Assembly (NCBI GenBank): GCA_033239125.1
Contig: BSWB01000002.1
Span: forward strand, 90,330,560 to 90,394,559
DNA from: Fagopyrum homotropicum
Taxonomy: Eukaryota > Streptophyta > Magnoliopsida > Caryophyllales > Polygonaceae
Reading direction: 5' to 3'
DNA length: 64,000 nt
The position numbers and the translations under genes are program-made. Shown here one piece after another: positions 31,444 through 42,191 of the stretch; the stretch's first letter is position 1, and each line of letters opens with the position of its first letter. The notes under the pieces are model-generated. The model was given only the letters and a program-made list of their open reading frames with translations. It was not told the DNA's origin and searched no databases.

Positions 31444-32910
31444 ATGTCCAGATCCCTAAGTCCCAGCAAGTCGAGTAGCGAGACCATCACGCCTGAGATG
31501 ATCAGTCTATTGAAACAATTGTCCGATTCCGTAGCTAACCTATCCAAACGAGTGGAGTCTATGGAAGCACGAACACCACCAGCCGGGACACCATCTTTGA
31601 GAACCAACTATGAGTTTGGCGGTCCTTCACGTGTTACTAGAGAGCCGGGTCATCCGGATCAAGGTAATTTACATTCCAACGAACCCCCTAATTCTTCTAA
31701 CATGCCACCCTTTGTTGATAACTTTCAGCGACGGAATGAAGCTCATTTTGAGGACCACACGTGGGAGGGTTACAATCGGCCATTCTAGCAGCCAAGGCAA
31801 GGACGAGATAACTTTTGGCCCTATCAGGAGCAAGACAGACTCGGAAAAGTCATAATCAAAATTCCCGTCTTTGAAGGAAAGTGTGATCCCGACGTCTACA
31901 CGGAGTGGGAAACTAAAGTTGAGCAAATCTGGTTGTGTCACAACTTTAGCGAGCCTAGGAAGGTTCAGCTAGCCGCTCTCGAGTTCCAAGGCTATGCTTT
32001 GGTATGGTGGGATCACGTAGTCAAAGAAAGAGTTCGAATATTGGATCCTCAATATAGCACATGGGAGCATATGAAGGCACTAATAAGGGCTAGGTTCGTT
32101 CCACCTCACTATACCCAAGAGCTTCGACAACGGCTGGAAAATTTGAGACAAGGCTCTCTTAGCGTTGAGGAAGCTTATACGAATATGCAAGTTGCTATGG
32201 TGAAGGCCAACGTTCTAGAAGATGAAGAAAATACTATGGCAAGGTACCTTCGTATTCTGAATTCTAATTTGGTTAATGAGGTTGATATGTATCCATACAG
32301 CACCATGGAGCAATTACTACACTTGGCCATCAAGGTGGAAAGGAAGAATAAGGTGCGAAACCGGGAATACAAACCACCCCATGGAACGCCCAACGCTTGG
32401 AAAGCACAAGGGAGCCGGCATCTGCCTAACCACAGCAAGGATCAAGGAGGCCGGAAGGAAGAGAGATAATCGGCACCTATGGGCCAAGAAGGGCAAAGAA
32501 GGTCTTCTACACCGTCCACTACACCACGATCCTTGAATGAGACTTCAAGTGATCATCGAGGGAGTACTCCTATCTCTAACTCTAGAACTAGGGACATTGT
32601 GTGTTTTAAATGCCAAGGTAGAGGTCACATGAGTAGAGAATGTCCTAATAGTCGCACTTTGATCATAAATCATCTAGGAGAGTATGAGAGTGAGGATGAT
32701 GTGGAATTAGATGATGAAAATGCCTTAAATGATGACAATGAACAAAATGAGAATGATGATTGCATTGAGTATGAACAAGGTGAATCTTTGATAGCTAGGA
32801 GAACTTTGCATGTCCAACTAGCACCTTGTGAGGATAACCAACGTGAAAATCTGTTTCATACTAGGTGTAGCATTAAAGGAGAAGTGTGTAATGTGATAAT
32901 TGATAATTGA
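31444..32910 (+). pseudogene. E7 gag and zinc knuckle
   Basis: ATG at 31444 (MSRSLSPSKSSSETITPEM). Frame stays the same throughout but has stops at 31786-31788, 32467-32469 and 32908-32910. Features in order: coiled-coil-like helix (residues 15-45), P/N-rich linker, capsid (VFEGKCDPDVYTEWE, RARFVPPHYTQELRQRL, MARYLRILNSN), zinc knuckle CFKCQGRGHMSREC (all four ligands kept, 32606-32641), acidic linker, and the start of protease (KGEVCNVIID). The third stop falls inside the protease active site, where a small rearrangement replaced the GGS motif. Confidence 0.85.
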
Positions 32911-32919
32911 TGGAGGAAG

Positions 32920-35829
32920 TTGTTACAACTTCTTACATTTTATCACCCTAGGCCATATAAACTACATTGGATGAATGAGTGTGGAGAACTTAAGGTCAAT
33001 AAGCAAACTAAGGTCAATATAACATTAGGATCATATGAGGATGTTATTACATGTGATGTTGTGCCTATGAATGCTTGTCACTTGTTGCTTGGTCGTCCAT
33101 GGCAATATGATAGGAAAGTTGTCCATGATGGGTTTTCTAACAAGTATAGCTTTGAGTATAAGGGTAAAACTTTAACACTTAAACCTATGACACCTTTACA
33201 AATAGCCGAGTACTATGAGAACAAGAGGGTAGAGCAAGGAACCCCTCCAAAGCCTAACATCACACGGCCTAAGAGTAAAGAGAACAAAACCCATCAAACA
33301 TTGTTAGTACAACCAACAAGTAGCTATCTTGAGTCTAGGAATGAATATGTCACTAACTATGCTTCTATTGATGTGCTAATGATGAGTTTGTGTAAATCTC
33401 TAGTGAATGTGCCTCATGACTCTACGAACCCACTTCCTAGATCTATTCAAGGGCTGTTAGACGAATTTAGAGACGTTTTTCCTGATGAGATTCCAGCCGG
33501 CTTGCCGCCCATTAGGGGCATTGAACACCAAATAGATTTAATACCCGTAGCCACTCTTCCCAATAGGCCCGCCTATAGGATGAACCCTACGGAAGCCCAG
33601 GAAATTCAGAACCAAGTTCAAGCCTTGCTAGATAAAGGGTATGTTCGGGAAAGCCTTAGTCCTTGTGCCATTCCCGTTCTGCTAGTACCCAAGAAGGATA
33701 ATACTTGGAGAATGTGTATTGATTGTAGAGCAATCAATAACATTACTATCAAGTATAGACACCCGATTCCCCGTTTAGATGATATGCTTGATGAGTTACA
33801 TGAAGCTATAATTTTCACTAAGATTGACCTTAGGAGTGGCTACCTTCAAATTAGAATGAGGGAAGGGGATGAATGGAAAACAGCTTTTAAAACAAAATTT
33901 GGTCTCTATGAGTGGCTAGTAATGCCTTTTGGCTTAACTAACGCTCCTACTACTTTCATGAGATTAATGAATAATATTTTGAGACCTTATATTAGTTTAT
34001 TTGTTGTAGTCTACTTTGATGACATTCTTATCTATAGTAAGACTTTAGAGGAGCATGAAAATCATTTGAGAGATGTGCTTGCTACATTGCGTATAGAATA
34101 CTTGTATGCTAATATTCAAAAATGTGATTTCTATACTAACCGAGTGATTTTTCTTGGTTTTGTAGTAAGTGCAAATGGTTTGCAAGTGGATGAGGACAAG
34201 GTTAAGGCAATCAATGATTGGCCGATTCCTAGGTCAGTTGGTGACGTGAGGAGCTTCCATGGCTTAGCTACATTCTATAGAAGGTTTGTGAGAGATTTTA
34301 GCACCATTACAGCACCACTCACGGCTTTGACCAAAAATAAGGTTCCTTTTGAGTGGAATGAACCGCAGCAAAGATCCTTTGAAGAGCTCAAGAGACACCT
34401 CACCCACACACCACTACTAGCTCTACCGGACTTCACCAAACCCTTTGAGGTTGAGTGCGACGCATCCGGCATTGGTATTGGCGGCGTCCTTATGCAAGAA
34501 GGTAAGCCTCTAGCTTTCTTTAGTGAAAAATTGAAGGGCGCATGCTTAAACTATTCCATTTATGTCAAAGAATTGTATGCCTTGTTTAGAGTACTCAAAA
34601 CATGGCAACATTACCTTTGGCCTCAAGAGTTTGTTTTGAAAACCGATCATGATTCACTTAGACACTTTAGGAGCCAAGATAAGCTAGATAGACGGCATGG
34701 TAGGTGGATTGAGTTCATAGAAACCTTTTCTTACATTATCAAGTATAAGAAAGGAAAGGATAATGTCGTAGCGGATGCATTGTCTAGGAGATACACCTTA
34801 ATCACCACTTTGGATTCTAGGATGTTAGGTTTTACTTACATTAAAGAATTATATGTGGATGATGCTGAATTTGGGAAGATATTTCATAGATGCACTACTC
34901 AAGGCCCTTATGATAAGTACTTTGTGTTTGAAGGTCTCTTGTTTAAAGTGGATAAGATTTGCATACCTAGATGTTCCCTTAGGATCTTATTGGTGGAAGA
35001 AGCCCATAAAGGAGGTCTAATGGGGCATTTTGGGAGGGACAAAACTTATCACATGTTGCAAACTCACTTTTATTGGCCTCATATGTTAAGGGATGTAGAA
35101 CACATGCTGAAAAGGTGCATTGAATGTCTTAAGGTCAAAGCTAGGGTACAACCCCACGGGCTGTATAAACCCTTTCCGACGCCTAATGGCCCTTGGGAGG
35201 ACATAAGTATGGATTTCATTGTTGGACTACCTAGGACTAAGAAAGGAAGAGATTCCATTTTTGTGGTAGTAGATAGATTCTCTAAAATGGCACATTTTAT
35301 TCCATGTCATAAAACTGAAGATGCATATAATGTTGCTAATCTTTTCTTTAAGGAAATAGTGAGATTGCATGGAATACCTAAAACTATTGTTAGTGATAGG
35401 GATGTCAAGTTTTTAAGTTTCTTTTGGAAGACACTTTGGGGAAAAATGGGCACTAGATTACTATTTTCGACCTCTAGTCATCCCCAAACAGATGGGCAAA
35501 CGGAAGTCACCAATAGGACCCTAACGACCCTCCTTAGAACCATGTTGAAAGATAACTTAAAAGAATGGGAAGACATGTTACCACATATTGAGTTTGCTTA
35601 TAATCGCACCATGCATTCTTCCACTTCGTTATCACCTTTCAAATGTGTTTACGGATTTAACCCTTTAACTCCTTTGGACTTATTACCGATTCCTCGAAAG
35701 GATCGAGTAGCTTTTGATGCTTTGGATAGGTGGACTACATTAAGGAACTTCATGTTAAGACCAAGGCTGCACTTGACAAGAAAGGCGTTGAAACTACAGC
35801 TCGGAATAACAAAGGACGTCGGAAAATAG
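32920..35829 (+). CDS. E7 pol: protease C-part, RT, RNase H, integrase (open for 969 codons)
   Basis: The longest intact frame in the window, in phase with E7 gag. It holds the protease C-terminal part (residues 1-75), a linker with EFRDVFPDEIPAGLPP (~190), RT (240-470; YFDD at 365-368), RNase H (510-640; first Asp at 514), an HHCC finger (~695-735) and the integrase core with D765, D826 and E862 (35-residue D-E spacing). The last ~35 residues are out of frame after a shift near 35725. All polymerase and integrase catalytic residues are visible, but the protease active site is destroyed and the integrase C-terminus is shifted, so this copy alone should not transpose. CRM lineage by RT motif style. 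Confidence 0.9.
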   Translation: MLQLLTFYHPRPYKLHWMNECGELKVNKQTKVNITLGSYEDVITCDVVPMNACHLLLGRPWQYDRKVVHDGFSNKYSFEYKGKTLTLKPMTPLQIAEYYENKRVEQGTPPKPNITRPKSKENKTHQTLLVQPTSSYLESRNEYVTNYASIDVLMMSLCKSLVNVPHDSTNPLPRSIQGLLDEFRDVFPDEIPAGLPPIRGIEHQIDLIPVATLPNRPAYRMNPTEAQEIQNQVQALLDKGYVRESLSPCAIPVLLVPKKDNTWRMCIDCRAINNITIKYRHPIPRLDDMLDELHEAIIFTKIDLRSGYLQIRMREGDEWKTAFKTKFGLYEWLVMPFGLTNAPTTFMRLMNNILRPYISLFVVVYFDDILIYSKTLEEHENHLRDVLATLRIEYLYANIQKCDFYTNRVIFLGFVVSANGLQVDEDKVKAINDWPIPRSVGDVRSFHGLATFYRRFVRDFSTITAPLTALTKNKVPFEWNEPQQRSFEELKRHLTHTPLLALPDFTKPFEVECDASGIGIGGVLMQEGKPLAFFSEKLKGACLNYSIYVKELYALFRVLKTWQHYLWPQEFVLKTDHDSLRHFRSQDKLDRRHGRWIEFIETFSYIIKYKKGKDNVVADALSRRYTLITTLDSRMLGFTYIKELYVDDAEFGKIFHRCTTQGPYDKYFVFEGLLFKVDKICIPRCSLRILLVEEAHKGGLMGHFGRDKTYHMLQTHFYWPHMLRDVEHMLKRCIECLKVKARVQPHGLYKPFPTPNGPWEDISMDFIVGLPRTKKGRDSIFVVVDRFSKMAHFIPCHKTEDAYNVANLFFKEIVRLHGIPKTIVSDRDVKFLSFFWKTLWGKMGTRLLFSTSSHPQTDGQTEVTNRTLTTLLRTMLKDNLKEWEDMLPHIEFAYNRTMHSSTSLSPFKCVYGFNPLTPLDLLPIPRKDRVAFDALDRWTTLRNFMLRPRLHLTRKALKLQLGITKDVGK

Positions 35830-36241
35830 TTTTCCAGCCCGGCGACTTAGTTTGGCTACATCTAAGGAAAGAGCGGTTTCCAACAAAACGCCTTTCCAAG
35901 CTAGCACCACGAGGAGATGGACCATTCAAAGTCTTACACCGGATTAATGACAATGCATATGTGTTGGACTTACCGGAAGAGTATGGAGTTAGCACCACTT
36001 TTAATGTAGGAGATTTGAGCCCCTATGAAGGAGATTCAGAACAAGATGAAAATTCGGGGTCGAATTCTTTCCAAGAAGGAGTGGATGATCTAGTACCATC
36101 ACATGGAAGCTATCAAGGTCCCATTACTAGAGCAAGAGCTAAGGAGATCCAAGAAGTTATGTCAAGGGATGTGCTATTGCTTGACACAATGCGTGAACCA
36201 TTTAACTTCCATACATCATGTGTTAATCTTTCGGTGAATGT
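35730..36241 (+). pseudogene. E7 integrase C-terminus and LTR-encoded tail
   Basis: In the next frame after the shift: DYIKELHVKTKAALDKKG, GRRKIVFQPGDLVWLHLRKERF, then DGPFKVLH (GPF motif) and TTFNVGDLSPYEG. The frame crosses the 3' LTR border at 36086 and ends with the tail GPITRARAKEIQEV...FHTSCVNLSVNV and a TGA at about 36242, just before the minisatellite. Confidence 0.85.
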
Positions 36242-37119
36242 ATGAGCAAGCGGACCAAGCAAGGAGACCATGCCGACGTGCTCACTTCCCATGCAGCTCG
36301 AGGAGACCATGCAGGCTGTTGCTCACGTCACATGCAGCCCAGGAGAGGAGATTGTTGCTCACGCCAATGCAGCCCAAGAGGAGGTTGTTGCTCACGCCAA
36401 TGCAGCCCAAGAGGAGGTTGTTGCTCACGCCCAATGCAGCCCAAGAGGAGGCTGTTGATCACGTCCAAGGCAGCCCACGAGGTTAGCCTGCTGCTCACGT
36501 CCAAGGTAGCCCAAGAGCAAAGGGAGGAGATGTCCAAGGCAGCCCAAGAGCAAAGGGAGGAGATGCTCACGTCCAAAACAGCCCAAGAGGGCAGCCAACT
36601 AATCAAGTTCAAAGAGGCCCAAGAGAGTAACAATTCAGCTTAGTCGGATCTTCATTTGGGCTCTTTAAACACATCCAAATCACTCATGGATCTGTTGAAC
36701 AATGCAGCCCATTCGGATAGCCCATTTGGCTCTTATAAATCAGCCAGCTCACTCCCAAAGATATGTTTGAATAATTCAGCCTATTTCCATGTTGATTAGT
36801 GGTTTGTTAGGTTGTTAGCTACATTAGAGGAAGCTCTCTTATTACCACCTTCCCAATAATGTTTTCAGCTTTTTTTTCTTTATTTTCGTCTAGATAAAAG
36901 AGTCTATTTATATAGCCTCTTTAGTTGCAGATTAGTTACGTTATTTTCATTGCTTAGAATTGCATTTGTAATCATTCACAAAATCAATCAAAGAACAAGA
37001 GAGTTTTTGGTTGGCATTGCTGTTGCTGCTTGCCTGAGCTTGTTTGTGTCAACCGCCTTCGCATTGGTGCTTCGAGCCTTCACGAGTCCCTCTTTGTTCT
37101 AGTCCAGCCGGAGCTAGTG
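36086..37119 (+). repeat. E7 3' LTR, truncated
   Basis: Start TGATCTAGTACC. It matches the 5' LTR up to GAGCTAGTG (about 37119), then switches to E5 leader sequence. It has fewer minisatellite units than the 5' LTR (36320-36590). Confidence 0.9.
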
Positions 37120-37572
37120 CAAACAAAATGCTAAGAAAATCTATTTAGTTGCAAGAAGATAGAGTTGACCATGTAAATAGCTAACCAAGGGTGAAAATTC
37201 AAAAATGGGCTGAAAAATGTGGAGGAAAGAGGTGGTGGGTAGCTTGAAAATAGGCTGGAGATTCAGGCTCTCTTTTTGAACGTTTAGGGCTAGTTTGGTG
37301 TTTGTGTTTGGACGTGGGGCAAGGCTGGTAGCAGGCGTGGGGGTAGGCAAGAGGGCTGGTGGCAGGCGTGGTGTAGGAGTGGTGCCGGCGTCCAAATTTC
37401 ACAAACAAAAGCAACAAACTTGTTAGTTCAATAAAAAACTTGGAATAGAAATGGCAATGATAATAGACTCAAAACAAATCAAGACTCAAACAAGAAAACG
37501 AGACACTTTTGGTTTTTGAATGATTTACCGACTCTTTTTGTAGGTTGAACGTCAACTAGCTCTGATACCAAT
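37120..37572 (-). other. E5 leader, PBS-proximal part, with PBS
   Basis: Matches the E8 leader at about 60027-60497. The PBS TGGTATCAGAGC (minus) lies at about 37559-37570, 2 bp from the LTR. Confidence 0.85.
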
Positions 37573-38394
37573 TGATACGGGGATTAGCCGCGAAGAACGG
37601 ATCTAGACAAGCAACCTGTTTTCGGGAATAGAAGCAAACGAAATTCAGCAAACAAGAATGAATGAAAACGTGCAAAACAAAGATGGGGGGGGAGGGGACG
37701 AAAATAGGAAGGAAGAACCGAAAGGAACAAAATGATAGAACCCTTGGATTCGATTAACCAAGAACCAAACCGATGACGATTCGACTCCGCTTCTTACAAC
37801 TTCACACAATCGATCTAGAGTTATCGAAGGCACGAAGAGGTTGCTTTGATTCGACTTGTAGCACCAACCCGAAGGAGATTGACACACACAAGAACGAGAA
37901 AGCTATGCTAACACCACAATTCTCACAAGACAATAGGCTGAACTCAAAAGGGTTCGATTTTGGCACTTAGGCAATGTGTTTAACGTAATCTACCAACAAA
38001 AAGGAGGAGAGAAAGGTTTTATATACAACCTAGACCTTCTCTCCTAAAAATAGAAAAGAAAAATAAATACAATATTTACAAATTAGAGTATTTTAAATAA
38101 ATCCATAAGATAGACTAATTCTAGGATTTACTTAACACTTTCTAACTAGCTTCTCACTCCAGCCATGCACATGCACACGTGAAGCTCTCCTATGCTCCAT
38201 TCAACTTTTTCTTGGCTGGTCCAATGTTGCTAAGCATCATGACGGGCCTTGGACTCATTGGAGGTGAGCTTGGGTGAGCTTCTTGAACCATGGCTAGGAA
38301 GATAGCATCCATCTCCGCTTGGCGTTTGGCTTGAGCTCTTGTTAGGGCTCCTTGTGGTGTTGAAGATGGAGTTAGCTCGGCTGACCCTACATCA
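37573..38394 (-). repeat. E5 5' LTR (822 bp)
   Basis: Start TGATACGGGGATTAG, end ACATCA, TSD CTTCT after it. Minus-strand TATA box 38017-38025. The encoded tail DVGSAELTPSS is in frame with the E4 gag N-terminus. Confidence 0.9.
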
Positions 38395-38681
38395 CTTCTG
38401 TCAGCCCTAATATCCTCCTCGAAACGTCGGAGGTACTCTCGGAACTCCAGTCCTCCCATGGAGACACGGTCAGCGTCATCAGACTGGGCTCGACGTGAAG
38501 GATGTCTCACAGATCCACCACTCCTCGTCTTTGGGACGACGCTCTCTGCCACATCCTCATGAATCTCCTCCACCACTGGTGGATCAGCAGCGGGAACTGA
38601 TCCCTCACCTACCACACCCGGAGGACGGGGTGGTCTACCTCTACCTCTACTTATAGCGGCAGTAGCTCCAGTCCGAGCCAT
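38395..38681 (-). pseudogene. E4 gag N-terminus
   Basis: ATG at 38681 (MARTGATAAISRGRGRPPRPPG), a basic R/G/P-rich head typical of Tekay/Del gag, then EEIHEDVAESV and EFREYLRRFEEDIRADRS, where E5 interrupts. The frame runs into the E5 LTR tail, giving a 163-codon chimera (38190-38681). Confidence 0.75.
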
Positions 38682-38976
38682 CTGAGGGTATGCACACCTA
38701 ACTTATAGGGCTCTATATAGGCCGTAAGTATACATATATATATATGTACACTCAACACATAAACATACATAAACCATCATACATATATACATATCTATAC
38801 TATAGAGATCCATAATAGGAGTGGCGACTTCTCGTACATCTAACCCAAAACAACATTTAAAACTAAAAACCTTTGAAAACGTCAAATCCCATGTGGGTAT
38901 TGTTTATTTTACCTATCAGACCTCATTCCAGGTACCAAGTGCCATTGTTGTCAACCTAAGGCTCTGATACCAACTC
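38682..38976 (-). promoter_or_regulatory. E4 leader with PBS (initiator tRNA-Met)
   Basis: 295 bp between LTR and gag. The PBS at 38960-38972 reads TGGTATCAGAGCC on the minus strand, 4 bp from the LTR. A short AT dinucleotide run lies at about 38732-38745. Confidence 0.85.
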
Positions 38977-40211
38977 TGTAACACCCCGAATCCGAGGGAC
39001 TCCGAGTGCTACATTGGGTTAGAATCTCACAATGGATCCTAACCCTAGCCTGACAACAAGTTCATTGGACTTTACAAATGACACCGACATATATAAAAAC
39101 AAATACGTAAAGTTGTATAAAATTGTACAACCAAAGGTAAGACAACATAGCCGAGTAAAAAACACAACACCTCACACAGGAGGTAACAAAAGCTCAACCT
39201 CACGCAGGAGGGAAAAGATAAACAGTCCAAAAGCCTACAACAACCTATGTCCTTAAAGCCATACAAGGCATAAACCGATCAAAACCTCAACCAAACTTAA
39301 CCTCACACATCTAACATGATCCTATACTCTCACACTAGGAAAGGAGGGGACAAAGGCATCCTAAGGATAGCCTAGAAACACACACATACCTACAGAACCA
39401 AGAGAAGGCCTTGCTAATGCAGGTTGGTGTGGGGGTGGCTCACTGGTGGCACAGGGGCGGCTGGTGTGCGGAAGACACCACCTTAGCTCCTTCTTCACTC
39501 CTTCCTTCGATTCCTTCACTTTTCTTCACTCCAACAGCAACATACATGTATAACATACATATATATACATCAACATAATCCAATCATGGCTGGAAAAAGA
39601 TCCAATCCTAAAGAGTCTATACTAGACTAAGGAAAGGAAGGAAAAGAGACAAGAAGATGCAAAGAAGAAGAAGAAGCAGGAGATGGAAGCCTTGAAAGCT
39701 TACCAAGCTGAAGATCTAGAAGCTCACAACATCACCAAACGTCTTCAAGCTGGCTCACAAGGCTCAGCAACTATAAACATCATCCAAGCCAAGCAAAAAC
39801 TCACTATCTCACCCACAAACTCAAAGAAGATCAAGCAAGGTGATCCAAGGAAAAGAGAGAAGGAGATGTGCATAAGGAGAGAGAGAGAGAGAAGTCTGAG
39901 AATGGTAAACCCTCATCAAGAGGTTGAAGAAGAAGATATATATATAGAGGTAAAAGGGTAAAGCACGGGTCAAAGAGGTCAAAGAAGGCGGCTGCAGCAC
40001 ATACAGCCGCGGGGGCGGACTCTGTGAGCCGCGGGGGTGGACTCTGTGAGCCGCGGGGGCGGACTCTGTGAGCCGCGGGGGCGGTCCAGGCTAGGCGTAG
40101 GGGCGCCCTCTGGGTCACGCAAGGGCACCCTCTGGGTCACGCAAGGGCGGTCCAGGCTAATTCCTGGCCCTCTACACACTCTTTCAGCAACTCAGCAACT
40201 AGGCTCTTACA
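38977..40211 (-). repeat. E4 (Tekay-like) 5' LTR (about 1235 bp)
   Basis: Plus-strand start TGTAACACCCCG, end GGCTCTTACA, so the ends are inverted TGTAA/TTACA. Minus-strand TATA box within 39935-39946. It includes GAAGAAGAAG and GA repeats (39665-39900) and a GC-rich array at 39995-40155. The right end could be 40211 or 40216 because TTACA is repeated. Confidence 0.8.
39995..40155. repeat. GC-rich motif array in the Tekay LTR
   Basis: Four copies of a ~22-bp unit containing CCGCGGGGGCGG (one variant GGGGGTGG) followed by CGCAAGGGC(G) copies. The same core as in AthN although the elements are of different lineages; a lone copy is at about 39449. Confidence 0.85.
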
Positions 40212-40780
40212 TTACATGGCTCCCGGAGTACTCTCTTAGGCTTAGTAGACAGAATTGGAAGGAGACCTTTTTTCCAATGCATGCTAATAGGTTAGGAGCT
40301 CCTCCTTACATTCCAAATGAGGTTCCAGTTGCAGCTGCAGTTGATGAGGACGAGGAGATGGGAGGAGGTGACGTTCCAGATGTAGGAGGGGATGAGCAGG
40401 ACTTTGGATCATTCCCGGAGCAGCCAGCTGACTTTCCGGAGCCACCTAGGAGGTCCACTTACTAGCAGCGGCCTTCCGCTTCTTCCTCCTCTCGCCGAGC
40501 TAGCATTAGTGAGCGCCCCACATGGATTGAAAGTGCACCGGATTAGTATGGCCAGCAGCCAGCTTGGATGGGAGCTCCTCCACCTTGGTACAAGCAGCCT
40601 CCTGCATGGACCCAACAGCCGCCGGAGTGGGCACAACAACCTCTTTCTTGGTGTGGACAGCAGCCGGCGTGGGTGGGTGACATTTCTAGAAGGATGGACG
40701 ACTTAGAGACCCGCCAGAATGAGCATGATGTGGAGAGGCAAGAGAACGCATGGATCCTTTGTGATGTCTATCACTAGTAG
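40212..40780 (+). pseudogene. AthA post-integrase (3' ORF) C-terminal remnant
   Basis: One frame with stops at about 40463 and 40541. The product is acidic (DEDEEMGGGDVPDVGGDEQD), then S/R-rich, then a W/Q/P repeat region (QQPAWMGAPPPWYKQPPAWTQ and PPEWAQQP), and ends in a charged helix (MDDLETRQNEHDVERQ). Many Athila-type elements carry an extra frame after integrase, sometimes called env-like; no membrane segment is visible here, so I do not call it an envelope. Confidence 0.55.
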
Positions 40781-42175
40781 GTTGGGCGACCTTTCAGTTC
40801 CGCCTTCTTTCCTTACCTACCGCCACCGCCTTTGCAGTGATTGACCGTGGATATTTTGAGCTACTCCACCGCCTTAGTGAGTATTCTTAGTTCTTTTTCT
40901 TTTCTTTATTTTTCCTAAACATTGAGGACAATGTGTATGTTAAGTATGAGGTGGGGTGTGGTTCTCGTTTATGTAATAACTCGGTACACTTGCTTTGCCT
41001 TATTTCCATGAACACTTGCGTCTTTCTCTTATTGTCACACGTTTCTTTATTGCATTGCATTAAAAAAGCTTTGAAAAACCCATAAAAGTTTTGAAAATTT
41101 TTGAAAATTATTGTGCTTATAAGATTGGAGATGAATTCTATGATGAATCTACTTGTGGATTGAATTTTTGATGACTTTTATGTGCTTAAGTTGAATTGTC
41201 AATTGTGAAGAAATTGAATATGTTGTTTAAACTTTCTTGCAAGTTTCATAATGTGAAAGTTTTATCCAAATCATATTGAGCAATGGAGATTGAAATCACA
41301 ATATAAGTTCTTGCACTTCTTTATGAAATGATTAAGGAACCTCAATTTTTCTTGCTTCTTTCCTTAATCACCTAGCACCTCAATGAAAATATTTGCCTCC
41401 TTTACCTATCCGGGAATTAAAAAGAGTTGATTTTGGCATGTTTGATGTGGGAGGGCCATGAAAGAAATTTTGTGAATTCAAAGTGTAGAAAAATAGGTTG
41501 GGAAAGTCAATCATGATGATGAGTAACTCGGCACCATTCACATAGTCGGGTGTTTGTGTCTTGCCAAAGTTAGACTGAGCAATATTCCTAACAGATTATG
41601 GTATGTGCATCAAGGGTTTGAGGCATCTCGAAATTGAGAAACGTCAATCCCCTAGGCTTCGGTTTTTGTGCACCGCTGTCCATATTTCCAAAAGTAAAGT
41701 CGAAAAATTTTGTGCTAAAATAAGGAGCAAAGCTCTATATTGGTGGTTGGTTCAAATTGCAAAAAGAAAAAAAAAGGTAGTGTTGTTCCTTCTTCCCGGA
41801 TTTATACACCACATTCCCTTATAAGTTTCCTAACCACTTACGTTTCATGACCTTACTTGAAAGTCCTTGAGATCATAAGAATGTTGTTTGACTTGGTGAT
41901 CTAAATTGATGTTTCACATGATTGATTTTGACATTGCTTGAAGGTTATGATGTTTGTCTTGAAGTTTATGCAATATATGATGTTTCCTTTGCTTGACATT
42001 TTTTGATTTATGTACATGGATGTTTTCAAGGGGGCATGAAGCAAAATTTGAAAATGATCTATTGATTAGAAGCACTTTATCAAAAAAATATTGTTTTTAC
42101 CATGTTTTGCATTCATATTTCATCCTACCTTGTATTCTAAGCTTTTGAAAACCTTGCTTGGGGACAAGCAAGCGA
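40781..42175 (+). other. AthA 3' noncoding spacer
   Basis: A+T-rich, no frame of note. It contains blocks shared with AthB: GACAATGTG...TTAAG (about 40929), GATGTGGGAGGGCCAT (41445), GAGTAACTCGGCAC (41521), a 34-bp identical block (41651-41684) and GCTTGGGGACAAGCAAG (42157-42173). Confidence 0.7.
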
Positions 42176-42191
42176 CAAGAATGGGGTATTT
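42174..42191 (+). promoter_or_regulatory. AthA polypurine tract
   Basis: GACAAGAATGGGGTATTT immediately precedes the LTR start TGATAACATG, the expected site of plus-strand priming. Confidence 0.6.

Larger units (their letters stand above)
29459..37119 (+). mobile_element. E7: near-complete plus-strand CRM-like element
   Basis: 5' LTR (29459-30804), PBS, leader, gag-pol (31444-36241) and a 3' LTR (36086-37119) missing its last ~220 bp. Left flank CTCTC; the right TSD is lost because the 3' LTR end and part of the E5 leader were deleted. It is a different subfamily from E1-E6 and E8 (same as E10), with a coding minisatellite in the LTR. Confidence 0.9.
17837..38394 (-). mobile_element. E5: CRM-like element with double 3' LTR, host of E6 and E7
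   Basis: Flanked by CTTCT (17832-17836 and 38395-38399). In its sense: 5' LTR (38394-37573), PBS, leader (37572-37120, then 29458-29373 after E7 and a deletion), gag (29372-28205 and 23264-23096), protease, RT, RNase H and integrase (23092-19457), then LTR (19456-18653), AT, LTR (18650-17837). The outermost LTRs match each other best; the inner one is of the E8 type. Confidence 0.85.
16263..40211 (-). mobile_element. E4: Tekay/Del-like chromovirus, 5' part, interrupted by E5
   Basis: Pieces 16263-17836 and 38395-40211 rejoin across E5 (TSD CTTCT). In the element's sense they give 5' LTR (40211-38977), PBS, gag N-terminus, gag, two zinc knuckles and protease; downstream pol is displaced left out of the window. 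The protease motif FDTGATHSFIS, the double CCHC knuckle and LTR ends TGTAACACCCC...TTACA fit the Tekay/Del lineage. It interrupts AthA at 40211/40212. Confidence 0.8.
40212..42191 (+). mobile_element. AthA: 3' end of an Athila-type element
   Basis: From the E4 insertion point: C-terminal part of the post-integrase frame, a long 3' noncoding spacer and a polypurine-type tract (TGGGGTATTT) just before an LTR start at 42192. The spacer motifs (GACAATGTGTATGTTAAG and GACAAGCAAGCGACAAG) recur in AthB. The upstream part lies on the far side of E4, outside the window. Confidence 0.7.

Noticed and set aside
19457..36241. Classical chromodomain at the integrase C-terminus
   Set aside because: After the GPF/NVRDLSPF region only a short acidic linker and the LTR-encoded tail follow; no chromodomain pattern is seen in E5, E7, E8 or E10.
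38732..38745. Informative microsatellite (TA)n
   Set aside because: Only about seven dinucleotides, common in A+T-rich plant DNA.
40212..40780. Envelope gene of AthA
   Set aside because: No signal peptide, membrane segment or fusion-like motif is visible; only acidic and W/Q/P-rich parts remain.
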